Below are positions 39,778-48,359 of a DNA stretch of 48,719 bases, in pieces. The DNA comes from Oscillospiraceae bacterium. GTDB lineage: Bacteria > Bacillota > Clostridia > Oscillospirales > Oscillospiraceae. A model generated the notes under the pieces. The model searched no databases and was not told where the DNA came from. It saw nothing but the letters and a program-made list of their open reading frames with translations. The position numbers were made by a program, and so were the translations under genes. How positions within the stretch are numbered: the first letter of the stretch is position 1; each line of letters opens with the position of its first letter. The stretch spans positions 1 through 48,719 of the forward strand of contig JAFSET010000026.1 in the NCBI GenBank assembly GCA_017435615.1. Direction: 5' to 3'.

Positions 39778-41139
39778 CTATACCTCGATTTGTTTCTGCT
39801 TCCAGCCAGCCTGCAGATAGTTGCAGCCGTCAAAGCTGACCCGGCGCAAAATGCTGGACGCCACATAGAACGGCTTGCAGCTACCTTCCCAGGAAAACAG
39901 ACTGATATCTAAATAGCGTGCCAATTCTACAATTTGGGGCGTTTCGTTGCACAAAACATGCCATGTGGTCATCATCACGCCGAACATATCGTATTGTACA
40001 AGGGTATCGATCATGTTTTTGTAGCCGTAATCGATATACCAGGGCGCACCGATCACATCATGGCCGCAGTCCTTCAGACTGGTCAGACTTTCTACGGGGG
40101 CATTCTTGGGGATGTACTGCCAGTCCACGCAAACCGTTTCCGGTGCCAACTTGCTGCGCCGTTCTGCAGCCTCCTGGGCTGTGGCAGAGCCAAAGTACCT
40201 GGGGGAGCTTTCCGGAACCTCCTCCAAAAGCATATCCATCCACATCATTGGCCTTCGTCTTTCACAGGCAACCTCCGTCGTCAGGTCGTGGAGGTAATTG
40301 CCAATATCCTTGCGTGTTTCCCGGTTCAGGATATAATAATCCGCCTCGTCGCAGCCAATGTGAATATATTCACCGGGGCCAAACAGGTCATACAGCTCTG
40401 CACGCAGGGCCTTTAACAGCTTTCTGACCTTGGGGGAATAAATATCCCAGGCCCAGCCGTCCGGGGTAAAGAGTGTTTGCAGCCGGGGATTTTGATCCAA
40501 AACCGTGTGCTTGCCCAAAATGGCCCGGGACATGGCAGCATGACCCAACTGATTAAGCATGGGGACAGGCTCCATACCCAATTCCCGGACCTGCCGGATC
40601 ACATCCCGGATCTGATCCTTGGAATAGGCCTGAGGCCAAGCAAGTTCTTTTAAAGCATCGTATTGGAGCATACCCCAAAATTCGATGACCACATGGGTAA
40701 ATTGCAGCACACCGCAAAGGCGGACCATTTGCTTCAAAAAGTGCAGCTCCGTCTCCGGGAAGACACAGAGGTGGATCATCCGGTTTTTCAGCTTGTAACG
40801 ACTGACTTCGCTGCAGGCTTCTACAAACAGGTCTTCCTGCCCTTCATCCAAATTGTTGTAGCCGATCTTCATCAGCAGGCTGATGTAGCCACGCATCAGT
40901 CCGCCATAGTCCTGTCCAATGACGGCGGCACCCGCTGAGGTAATCTCCAGTGCATATTCCTTACCTTCCGGCAAGTGAGGGATTTGACAATTACCCAAAA
41001 CAAATGTGTTTTCCGGGCCATCTTCTAAAGAAAGCACGGAGCAGGTAAGGGTAAAACCCCTCCAAAGGTTTTTCACCGTTTCATGATGCATCCGCTTATC
41101 TGCCTTTGCAGTAACGGCTGTTTGTAATTTCAGTCGCAT
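39778..41139 (-). CDS. Glycoside hydrolase family 20-like beta-N-acetylhexosaminidase
   Basis: A 453-residue cytosolic protein without a signal peptide. It has a short GH20b-like N-terminal domain and a barrel with the GH20 catalytic Asp-Glu pair in IHIGCDEADYY (near residue 264), preceded by PMLNQLGHAAMSRAI. GH20 enzymes use substrate-assisted catalysis to release terminal GlcNAc or GalNAc. Being intracellular, it should act on imported short glycans, and NahK at 7260-8381 could use the product; that link is inference. GGAGGTG precedes the ATG. The AraC-type regulator is divergently encoded. Confidence 0.87.
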   Translation of the reverse strand: MRLKLQTAVTAKADKRMHHETVKNLWRGFTLTCSVLSLEDGPENTFVLGNCQIPHLPEGKEYALEITSAGAAVIGQDYGGLMRGYISLLMKIGYNNLDEGQEDLFVEACSEVSRYKLKNRMIHLCVFPETELHFLKQMVRLCGVLQFTHVVIEFWGMLQYDALKELAWPQAYSKDQIRDVIRQVRELGMEPVPMLNQLGHAAMSRAILGKHTVLDQNPRLQTLFTPDGWAWDIYSPKVRKLLKALRAELYDLFGPGEYIHIGCDEADYYILNRETRKDIGNYLHDLTTEVACERRRPMMWMDMLLEEVPESSPRYFGSATAQEAAERRSKLAPETVCVDWQYIPKNAPVESLTSLKDCGHDVIGAPWYIDYGYKNMIDTLVQYDMFGVMMTTWHVLCNETPQIVELARYLDISLFSWEGSCKPFYVASSILRRVSFDGCNYLQAGWKQKQIEV

Positions 41140-41158
41140 TCGAACACCTCCTATGTTC

Positions 41159-41187
41159 AGTATAGCAAGGCCTCAAATATCTTTAAA
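41159..41187 (-). promoter_or_regulatory. Probable promoter of the GH20 gene
   Basis: Minus strand TTTAAA (41182-41187), a 17-base spacer, TATACT (41159-41164). The weak -35 would suit dependence on an activator. Confidence 0.6.
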
Positions 41188-41222
41188 CTCACAAAATAAC
41201 AGAAAAGGTGGATAAAACAACA

Positions 41223-41250
41223 TTGAAAACGGAAAATACTTTGATATAAT
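41223..41250 (+). promoter_or_regulatory. Promoter of the araC-type gene
   Basis: TTGAAA (41223-41228), a 16-base spacer, TATAAT (41245-41250) preceded by TGA (extended -10). Confidence 0.75.
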
Positions 41251-41268
41251 GAAGATGAGGTGGATACT

Positions 41269-42015
41269 ATGCTGTATGAAGGTAATAACCATATCACCGA
41301 GATCATCAATGCGGAACGGTTGGTTTGGCGGCCGGGGACCTTTGATGTAAAGCCCCGGAAGGTCTGTGCATTGGCGTTTCGGGTTCAGGGTACGGCGGAT
41401 ATGCGCTGTGCAGGAAAGCACTATTTTATCGATGCCGGGGATGTGCTGTATATGCCCCAGGGATTGGGATATCAGGTGGAGTACAGCCAAACGGAGATGT
41501 TCGCATTTCATTTTGTGACAGAAAAGGACGATCCGGAGCCGGAGGTCTACCGCTTGCAAAATCCCCGGGAAATTCATCAGCTTTTGATGCAGGCTGCCGA
41601 TCTTTGGAGTCGAAAAGAACTGGGTTATGTAAACTACTGCACCGGATTGCTTTATCAGGTACTGGGCCAGTTGTGTGCCCAAAATATGCAGTTGGAAATG
41701 CCGCCCCATTTCCGCAGGGCGGTGTCCTATATCCACCAGCATTTTCGGGAGAATATTGCCATTACAGAGCTTTGCAGACAGGTGCGCATCAGCCCCACGG
41801 CGTTCCGTCAGCTTTTTCATCAGCATTTTGGCATGCCGCCAACGGAATACATTCGCCGGCTTCGATTGGAATATGCCCGGGGCCTGATCGCAGGCGGTTG
41901 TACAGTTGAGCAGGCTGCGCAACAGTGCGGAATACCCGATCCAAAATACTTTGCTCGGCTGGTGCAAAAGGAATACCACTGCACGCCCAGACAGCTCAAG
42001 CTGTACGGCAAATAA
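41269..42015 (+). CDS. AraC-family transcriptional regulator
   Basis: A 248-residue regulator. Residues 1-125 form a cupin-type sensor domain (AFRVQGTADM, DAGDVLYMPQGLGYQVEYS), and residues 145-245 carry the two helix-turn-helix motifs (ITELCRQVRISPTAFRQLF and VEQAAQQCGIPDPKYFARLVQ). Family members usually sense a sugar and activate nearby catabolic genes. The divergent position makes the GH20 gene the likely target; this is inference. The ATG at 41269 follows GAGGTG. Confidence 0.93.
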   Translation: MLYEGNNHITEIINAERLVWRPGTFDVKPRKVCALAFRVQGTADMRCAGKHYFIDAGDVLYMPQGLGYQVEYSQTEMFAFHFVTEKDDPEPEVYRLQNPREIHQLLMQAADLWSRKELGYVNYCTGLLYQVLGQLCAQNMQLEMPPHFRRAVSYIHQHFRENIAITELCRQVRISPTAFRQLFHQHFGMPPTEYIRRLRLEYARGLIAGGCTVEQAAQQCGIPDPKYFARLVQKEYHCTPRQLKLYGK

Positions 42016-42017
42016 GC

Positions 42018-42047
42018 AACCCCCTTGGCTGTTAGCCAAGGGGGGTC
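42018..42047. terminator. Bidirectional terminator
   Basis: ACCCCCTTGGCT (42019-42030) pairs with AGCCAAGGGGGGT (42034-42046), between the convergent araC-type and U32 genes. Confidence 0.88.
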
Positions 42048-42049
42048 GG

Positions 42050-43267
42050 TTATTTTGCGGACAGGTCCACGGCTTTTCGTAAGATGGTAAAGTCCGGAAC
42101 TTGACAGGGGAGTTGCATGTAAAACTGCATTTGAGGCTTTTTGGGCTCGTCCAGCGGCTGGCCCTCCAAATCCTGCATCATAGGAACGGTAATCGGGAAG
42201 GGACGCAGGTCCGGGCCGACGGCCTCTAACTCATCACCTGCGGAAAACTTGTTTCTGAGGGAGCACAGAGCCAGGCCGGTTTCGTCGCAGTGTTCCACAA
42301 TGGCGGCCACCTGATATTCCCGGATGTACCGGGAGTTTTCTGTGTACTGGCCGGGATGACCGAAATAAAAGCCGGTGGAGTATATCCGATGGGAGACCTT
42401 ATCCACTTCGTTCCGCCAAACCGGGTCAATGGGGGAGCCGGCAGCCAAATCATCGATCACGTGGCGGTATGCCCCGGTGACGATGGCCGCGTAGTAGGCG
42501 GATTTGGCACGGCCTTCGATCTTGATGCAGTCGATACCGGCATCGGTCAGCTCCTGAATGTGATCAATGGTGCACATATCCCGGGAGTTTAGAATATAGG
42601 TGCCCTTTTCGTCCTCGAAAACAGGGAAGTACTCCCCGGGCCGTTTCTCCTCCATCAGCGTGTACTGATAGCGGCAGGGCTGGGCACAGGCTCCCCGGTT
42701 GGAATCCCGGCCGGTCATATAGTTGCTCAGCAGGCATCTGCCGGAGTAGCTGACGCACATGGAACCGTGGCCAAAGGTCTCGATTTCCAGCTCCTTTGGG
42801 GTTTTCTGCCGGATCTCTGTGATCTCCTGCAGGCTGAGCTCCCGTGCCAGTACCACCCGCTGTGCACCCAACTCGTACCAGGCCTTTGCGCACGCATAGT
42901 TGGCAATGGACTGCTGGGTGGAAATATGGCGCTGACAGTTGGGAGCATATTTGCCTGCCAGTGTGAAGGCACCTAAATCCGCAAGGATCAGCGCATCCAC
43001 ATTGGCATCCTGTAAACGCTCCAAATAAGCCGGGAGGCTGCAAACCTCGTCGTTTCGCGGCATGGTGTTGACGGTGACGTGGACCTTCACACCGTGGCTG
43101 TGGGCAAATTCCACAGCCTTAGGCAGCTCCTCGGGGGTGAAATTTCCGGCAAAGGAGCGCATACCAAAGTCGGTACCTGCCAGGTAAACCGCATCAGCAC
43201 CGTACAGAACAGCCATTTTCAGCCGTTCCATATCCCCGGCAGGACTTAACAGTTCAATTTTCTTCAT
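42050..43267 (-). CDS. U32-family peptidase-like protein (probable tRNA/RNA hydroxylation factor)
   Basis: A 405-residue protein annotated as peptidase U32. The start [19 protein letters not shown] and the cysteine-rich block [30 protein letters not shown] are hallmarks. In the family, some members (TrhP, RlhA) are needed for hydroxylation of tRNA or rRNA rather than proteolysis; the mltG-linked clostridial type is closest in context to YrrN/YrrO. The ATG lies one base after the mltG stop and lacks a clear ribosome binding site. Confidence 0.9.
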   Translation of the reverse strand: [405 protein letters not shown]

Positions 43268-43268
43268 A

Positions 43269-44855
43269 TCAGTCTAAAGAGTTGACGTAGGCAATGTTCT
43301 GCTCGTGCTCCCACAAGGTTGAGGCAAAGATGTGCTCACCGTCCTGGGGATTGTACACATAGTAGTAGAAGTCTGTGCTCTGAGGATCCAGCGCGGCGTC
43401 CAAAGAGTTTCGTCCCGGATTGGAGATAGGTCCGGGAGGCAGCCCCCGTCTTGTATAGGTGTTGTAGGGGTGATCAGTTTGGATATCCTTCTCGGTCAGA
43501 GGCATGGACATGCCGGTTTCCGGATCGATATTGCCGCCCAAAGCATAAATCAGGGTGGCGTCAATGTTCAAATAGGGGAAATCAGCGGCGTTGTTCAGCC
43601 GGTTGTAGATGACAGAGGAAATGGCGTAGCTTTCCGAGGTGCTGGCGGTTTCCTTCTCGATCATGGAAGCCAAAATGATCACATCCCGGATGTCCAGGCT
43701 CAGGCCTGTTCGCTCGGCAATGGTTTCCAGCTTTTCCTTCATCACATCGGTGAAACGGTAGTCAAAGCCGTCCAGGAATTTTTTGATTACATTGGCCGGG
43801 TCGTCGTTGGTGTAGAAACGGTAGGTATCCGGGAAGAGGTACCCTTCCAGGCAGTACTTGTCACCACGGTCGATATTCTGCAGGAACCAGTAATCCGGCA
43901 GATCGCCGTAGGCAGCATAATGCTCAAGCTCGGAAACGGAGCAAACACCCTTTTCTTCCATCAGCGAGAAGATCTGCGCACAGGTATAGCCCTCGGGGAT
44001 CATAATGTCGATCTCCTCACGGGCTTCGCCGTAGTTGTACATATTGTTGATCAGTGCGTTGTAGTCGAATTTGCTGTTCAGAGTAAAGGTGCCTGCCTGA
44101 ATTTCCTGATCCTTTCCGGTCAGGGTGGCAAACATTTTAAACAGGGTAGGGTACTCGATCAGGTCTGCATCCGCCAGCTTTTGGGAAATGGAATCGATAT
44201 CGTCCTGCTGGGTAATGGTAACCGTGACCTGTTGATCCGGTTTGCCAAAAGCCATCAGGTCCGCACAGCTTACCCAAAGGGTGCGTCCCAAGGTGACACC
44301 GATGGCTAAAATGATCAAAAGCCAGATCAGGGTGGAAAGAATATGGGGGACACCCAGAAGACCGTAGCCCTTTTGCGGCTCCGGACGGGTCTTTTGCACG
44401 TTGGGATCTTCTTTGTCAGCAGCCTTTTTGGGTTTGGCCTTTCTTTCCGGTTTCGTCTTGTTTTCCTCAGCCTTTTGTTTCGCAGGCTCCTCAGGCACCT
44501 GGACTGCCTGGGTGTCGGAAACCGGGGTGAAGAACTGTGTAGGCTCCTGTACCGGTACAGGGTCCGGCTGCACAGGGAAGATCTGCGTATTTTGGGTCAT
44601 GGGGGGAGCAGACGGCTCCTCGGCAGATGCTGCGTTTTCATCGGTTTCGGTGACGGGCACCTGAGCTTCCGGAACGCTGTCCCAATCCTCCGCAAGAATC
44701 TGCTCCAACTCCATATCGTTGGGGTGCTTCAGCCCTGCGGCGTGGACTGCAAGCTCATCCGCACCCAATTCCCGGGCACTGTCGGATGTGCCTAAAAAAT
44801 CATCCAGCCAGTCATTTTGTTCCGGTACGCCGGACTGGTTTTGTTCTTTATCCAT
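43269..44855 (-). CDS. mltG: Endolytic transglycosylase MltG
   Basis: A 528-residue membrane protein that cuts nascent peptidoglycan glycan strands. The cytoplasmic N-terminal part (about 1-165) is long, charged and low-complexity, with Pro/Glu/Lys-rich stretches. A single membrane helix follows, near 170-190, then the LysM-like and YceG domains, with the catalytic Glu in ASMIEKETAST and the conserved DHPYNTYTRRGLPPGPISNPG. The ATG at 44855 follows AGGAGG; an ATG nine codons upstream overlaps the DJ-1-like gene. It is part of the tmk-DJ-1-mltG-U32 unit. Confidence 0.94.
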   Translation of the reverse strand: MDKEQNQSGVPEQNDWLDDFLGTSDSARELGADELAVHAAGLKHPNDMELEQILAEDWDSVPEAQVPVTETDENAASAEEPSAPPMTQNTQIFPVQPDPVPVQEPTQFFTPVSDTQAVQVPEEPAKQKAEENKTKPERKAKPKKAADKEDPNVQKTRPEPQKGYGLLGVPHILSTLIWLLIILAIGVTLGRTLWVSCADLMAFGKPDQQVTVTITQQDDIDSISQKLADADLIEYPTLFKMFATLTGKDQEIQAGTFTLNSKFDYNALINNMYNYGEAREEIDIMIPEGYTCAQIFSLMEEKGVCSVSELEHYAAYGDLPDYWFLQNIDRGDKYCLEGYLFPDTYRFYTNDDPANVIKKFLDGFDYRFTDVMKEKLETIAERTGLSLDIRDVIILASMIEKETASTSESYAISSVIYNRLNNAADFPYLNIDATLIYALGGNIDPETGMSMPLTEKDIQTDHPYNTYTRRGLPPGPISNPGRNSLDAALDPQSTDFYYYVYNPQDGEHIFASTLWEHEQNIAYVNSLD

Positions 44856-44868
44856 AATGCTCCTCCTG

Positions 44869-45411
44869 TCAGCGAATGACAAACTTCTTGCCGATTTCCT
44901 GTGATGTCTGAGGTCCCTTCAGGGCAGCAATCAACGCAAGACCAAAGGGAACGGCGCAGCCGGCAGAGGTGCCGGTGATCACAGTGCCGTCCTGAATGGC
45001 AGACAGCTCCTGCTGAGGGATAGCCCCCTGCATTTGGCTTTCACAGCCGGGGTAGCAGGTGGTTTTTTTGCCATCGGTAATACCAAGCTCGGCAAGAATT
45101 GTTGGACCGGCGCAGATCGCGGCGGTAAATTTTCCGTTATTGTGGGCAAAGCGGATGGCATCCATAGCCTGCTGGCTGGCCCGTATGGAGGCGACACCGC
45201 CCAAACCGCCGGGAAGAATGATCATTTCCAGGGCAGTCAGGTCCATTTGATCCAGGGTAATATCCGCTTCAATTCCAATGTTGTGGGAACCGTAAACGGT
45301 TTTGCCGTTGATGCCCACAGTGAGCACTTCGATCCCGGCACGACGCAAAAGGTCCAGGGGAGCAACGGCTTCGGTTTCTTCAAAGCCTGTACCAAGCAGC
45401 ATATATACCAT
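44869..45411 (-). CDS. DJ-1/PfpI family protein
   Basis: A 180-residue protein of the DJ-1/PfpI fold. It shows GFEETEAVAPLDLLRRAG near 9-26, the glutamate conserved beside the reactive cysteine, LPGGLGG, and the nucleophile elbow AAICAGP with Cys near residue 100. Activities in the family include glyoxalase, deglycase and chaperone claims, so I do not name a reaction. GGAGG inside the tmk end precedes the ATG by eight bases, and mltG starts 13 bases after the stop. Confidence 0.92.
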   Translation of the reverse strand: MVYMLLGTGFEETEAVAPLDLLRRAGIEVLTVGINGKTVYGSHNIGIEADITLDQMDLTALEMIILPGGLGGVASIRASQQAMDAIRFAHNNGKFTAAICAGPTILAELGITDGKKTTCYPGCESQMQGAIPQQELSAIQDGTVITGTSAGCAVPFGLALIAALKGPQTSQEIGKKFVIR

Positions 45412-45414
45412 CTG

Positions 45415-46083
45415 TTATTCCTCCATACATTGCAGCACTTTTTGCAGTACTTCCTCGTGAATATCTTCAATCGAACGCATTTTGCCGTCACGGACACAGT
45501 TTACCACGGTCCAGCCGTAAAATTCCGCAGCGGCACGGCCGGTGTTGCGGCAGGTGGCTAAATAGGAAAGATCCTTTTCGTGGATATCGGCAGTTGTGCC
45601 GGTGTCACTTTCTCTGTGGCGCATCAGCTTTTCGGTAAAGTCGGTGGGTACATCCAAATAGATGATCAGATCCGGACGGGGAAGACCCAGTCGGTCATAT
45701 TCAAAATCGTACAGCCAGCTCCAGAAGGCCTGCCGGTCCTGTTCCGGCTCTTTGGAGGCTTGATGAACGGCGTTGGAGGTGGTGTAGCGGTCGGAAAGCA
45801 CAAGGCCGCCTTCCTCATACCACTGTCCCCAGTCCATTTTGTAGGACGCATACCGGTCCACGGCGTAAAAGGAGCTGGCGGCGTAGGCGTTGACATCGGA
45901 AGGATTGCTGCCAAACTGACCGCCTAAGTACATCCGGATCAGCGCGGAGCTTTCCTCGCTGTACCGGGGGAAAACGATATGCCGGAACGCAGTACCGTTT
46001 TTCTCCAAACACTCCGACAAAAGCTTGAATTGTGTTGATTTTCCGGAACCGTCTGTTCCTTCGATCACGATTAGCTTGCCCAT
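45415..46083 (-). CDS. tmk: Thymidylate kinase
   Basis: A 222-residue kinase that makes dTDP from dTMP. The P-loop EGTDGSGKST is at residues 8-17, LSDRYTTSN near 97 carries the DRY-type motif, and a lid segment follows IIYLDVPTD. It is slightly longer than E. coli Tmk and belongs to a branch common in Clostridia. GGGGAGG lies about ten bases upstream of the ATG. It heads the minus-strand run to DJ-1, mltG and U32. Confidence 0.94.
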   Translation of the reverse strand: MGKLIVIEGTDGSGKSTQFKLLSECLEKNGTAFRHIVFPRYSEESSALIRMYLGGQFGSNPSDVNAYAASSFYAVDRYASYKMDWGQWYEEGGLVLSDRYTTSNAVHQASKEPEQDRQAFWSWLYDFEYDRLGLPRPDLIIYLDVPTDFTEKLMRHRESDTGTTADIHEKDLSYLATCRNTGRAAAEFYGWTVVNCVRDGKMRSIEDIHEEVLQKVLQCMEE

Positions 46084-46122
46084 TTTTCAGCAGCCTCCCC
46101 AGTACATAATAATTCAATCTAA

Positions 46123-46151
46123 AATATATCACATTTTTTTTCGTTTGTCCA
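46123..46151 (-). promoter_or_regulatory. Promoter of tmk-DJ-1-mltG-U32
   Basis: Minus strand TGGACA (46146-46151), a 17-base spacer, TATATT (46123-46128) preceded by TGA. Confidence 0.6.
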
Positions 46152-46174
46152 CACCTGTAAGTAAAATCAAGTGG

Positions 46175-46203
46175 TTGCATATTGGGGAAAAAGCTGTTAA
46201 AAT
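46175..46203 (+). promoter_or_regulatory. Promoter of the helicase-dprA unit
   Basis: TTGCAT (46175-46180), a 17-base spacer, TAAAAT (46198-46203). Confidence 0.68.
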
Positions 46204-46241
46204 AGAGAAAAATGAAATTATAGAGAAAAGGATCAGAAAAT

Positions 46242-47429
46242 ATGACCAACGATACCATAACATTTCAGGATATGGGTCTTTCTCAGCAGATGCTGATGGC
46301 CCTTGAGAAAAAAGGCTACGGCTACCCCACCACCATTCAGCAGCTTGCCATTCCTTCTTTTATGCAGTGGAAGGATGTGATCGCCAAGGCTCCCACCGGC
46401 ACCGGCAAAACCTTTGCCTTTGGTATTCCCATGATCGAGCATGTGGATGCCCAAAGCCAGGAGGTCCAGGGCCTGATCTTAGCCCCCACCCGGGAGCTGG
46501 CAATTCAGATCGGAGATGAGCTCCGTGGACTGCTGACCTACTATCAGGGAATTCGTGTGGCGGTGCTGTATGGCGGTGCCGGCATTGTGGGTCAGGCCCG
46601 TCAGCTGGAAAAGAAACCTCAGATCGTAGTAGCTACCCCCGGCCGCCTGATGGATCACTACAACCGGAAAAACATCCGCCTGGATAAAATTCAGACCGTG
46701 GTGCTGGACGAAGCCGACCGGATGCTGGATATGGGCTTTTTCAAGGATGTGACCCGGATCATTGAAAAGGTAAAGAACAGAAAGAATTTAGGCTTGTTTT
46801 CCGCTACCATCTCTCAGGAGGTGATGACGGTGTCCTGGATGTACCAGCGTGATGAGGTGGAGATCACCGTAGAGCCCCGGAAGGAAGACCGCCCGGACAT
46901 CGATCAGTACTGCATCACAGTTACTCCCCTGGAAAAGGCGGAGACCACATTGCGGCTGATCCGCACCCAGGGCTATGAACGGGTAATGATCTTTTGCAAT
47001 ACCAAGCATATGTGCCAGCGGCTCAGTGACGATTTTCAGCGTGCCGGAGCAGACTGCGACTGTATCCACGGTGACATCCGCCAAAGCCAGAGGGAAAAGA
47101 CCATGCAGAAATACCGTGACGGTAAGCTGTCCATCCTGATCGCCACCGATGTGGCATCCCGGGGTATTGATGTGGATGATGTGGACTGTGTGGTAAATTT
47201 CGATATCCCGGAAGAAAACGAATACTATGTTCACCGCATTGGCCGGACCGGCCGCGCCAAGCGGAAGGGTGTGGCGTGGTCCATTGTAGGCAATTTCCCG
47301 GAAAAGGCCAAGCTGGACGAGATCGCGAAATATTCCAACTATCAGATCAAACCCATGCTTTTAGGAGCTGACGGCACACTGACTGAGGAAGAGATCAAGG
47401 CTCCGGTAATCCGGAAGCGGTTCAAATGA
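46242..47429 (+). CDS. DEAD-box RNA helicase
   Basis: A 395-residue cytosolic ATP-dependent RNA helicase with only the helicase core and a very short tail. Motifs in order: Q motif YPTTIQQLAIPSF near 27-39, I APTGTGKT, Ia PTRELA, II DEADRMLDMGF, III SAT, V DVASRGIDVDDV and VI HRIGRTGRA. Likely roles are ribosome assembly, RNA turnover or cold adaptation; a particular one cannot be told without a C-terminal domain. AAAAGGA precedes the ATG. It overlaps the dprA-like gene by ATGA. Confidence 0.95.
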   Translation: MTNDTITFQDMGLSQQMLMALEKKGYGYPTTIQQLAIPSFMQWKDVIAKAPTGTGKTFAFGIPMIEHVDAQSQEVQGLILAPTRELAIQIGDELRGLLTYYQGIRVAVLYGGAGIVGQARQLEKKPQIVVATPGRLMDHYNRKNIRLDKIQTVVLDEADRMLDMGFFKDVTRIIEKVKNRKNLGLFSATISQEVMTVSWMYQRDEVEITVEPRKEDRPDIDQYCITVTPLEKAETTLRLIRTQGYERVMIFCNTKHMCQRLSDDFQRAGADCDCIHGDIRQSQREKTMQKYRDGKLSILIATDVASRGIDVDDVDCVVNFDIPEENEYYVHRIGRTGRAKRKGVAWSIVGNFPEKAKLDEIAKYSNYQIKPMLLGADGTLTEEEIKAPVIRKRFK

Positions 47430-48313
47430 CCGGGGCGGAGCAGGGCTTCCTGCTGCTGACCAGTCATTTAGGGGACCCGGAATGTAAACCGCTGACGGTT
47501 GCTCAGTTCCGGACCCTTGCTATGCGAGCTATGGCTATGACACCCCAGGATGACGTTCGAGAGCTGCGCAGCACGGACCTGACAGCCTTAGGCTACGATC
47601 AGGCTGCAGCCCGTCATATTGTACAGCTTTTGGAACGCCAGGATCAGCTTGAACATTATGTAAACCACGGAGCGAAAAAAGAGTGTCATCCTTTGGCCCG
47701 GATCCACAGACGGTATCCGGACATTCTGCGCAGACGCCTTGGGTTGCACAGTCCCGGCTGCTTATGGTACAAGGGAGATGTTTCCCTGTTGGGGCAGCCT
47801 ATGATCTCACTGGTAGGCAGCAGGGAGCTGCGCGGTGAAAATGAAGCCTTTGCTGCGGAAGTGGGCCGTCAGGCGGCCTTGCAGGGCTATGTTTTGGTAT
47901 CCGGCAATGCCCGGGGCGCGGACAAAACAGCCCAGGAAAGCTGCCTGGCACAGGGCGGTCAGGTGATTAGTGTGGTGGCGGACAGCCTGGAGGACTGCGT
48001 GTTAACGAACCGGGTGCTTTATCTCAGTGAAGATGGCTTTGAACTGCGCTTTTCTGCCCAAAGAGCTTTGAGCCGCAACCGCATCATTCACTGTCTGGGG
48101 CAGGCGACTGTGGTGGCGCAGTGCAGCTTGGAAAAAGGCGGCACCTGGAAGGGGACTGTCTTGAATTTGCGCCGGGAATGGAGCCCTGTGGTGTGCTTTC
48201 ATGACCACAGCCCCGGGATCGATGCGCTGATAGAACAGGGGGCCACCGGGATCACAGCCGCGGATCTGGAAGATCTGGATGCCCTTTGCTTGACACGCAA
48301 TTCATTTTTATAA
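47426..48313 (+). CDS. dprA: DprA/Smf-like DNA-processing protein
   Basis: A 295-residue protein with the Rossmann-like DprA domain: ISLVGSRELRGENE near 127-140, LVSGNARGADKTAQESCL near 155-172, and SRNRIIHCLGQATVVAQC later. In DprA, these blocks bind single-stranded DNA and help load RecA during natural transformation. The second and third blocks are similar, but the usual GSRxxTxYG start and the C-terminal winged helix are not evident, so it is a short or divergent member. The ATG overlaps the helicase stop. Whether the organism is competent cannot be judged. Confidence 0.82.
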   Translation: MTGAEQGFLLLTSHLGDPECKPLTVAQFRTLAMRAMAMTPQDDVRELRSTDLTALGYDQAAARHIVQLLERQDQLEHYVNHGAKKECHPLARIHRRYPDILRRRLGLHSPGCLWYKGDVSLLGQPMISLVGSRELRGENEAFAAEVGRQAALQGYVLVSGNARGADKTAQESCLAQGGQVISVVADSLEDCVLTNRVLYLSEDGFELRFSAQRALSRNRIIHCLGQATVVAQCSLEKGGTWKGTVLNLRREWSPVVCFHDHSPGIDALIEQGATGITAADLEDLDALCLTRNSFL

Positions 48314-48316
48314 TCG

Positions 48317-48349
48317 AAAAGGGTGTTGCCAAAATCGCAACACCCTTTG
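48317..48349 (+). terminator. Terminator after the dprA-like gene
   Basis: AAAGGGTGTTGC (48318-48329) pairs with GCAACACCCTTT (48337-48348). Only a short T run follows. Confidence 0.8.
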
Positions 48350-48359
48350 CTTGTGTTAT

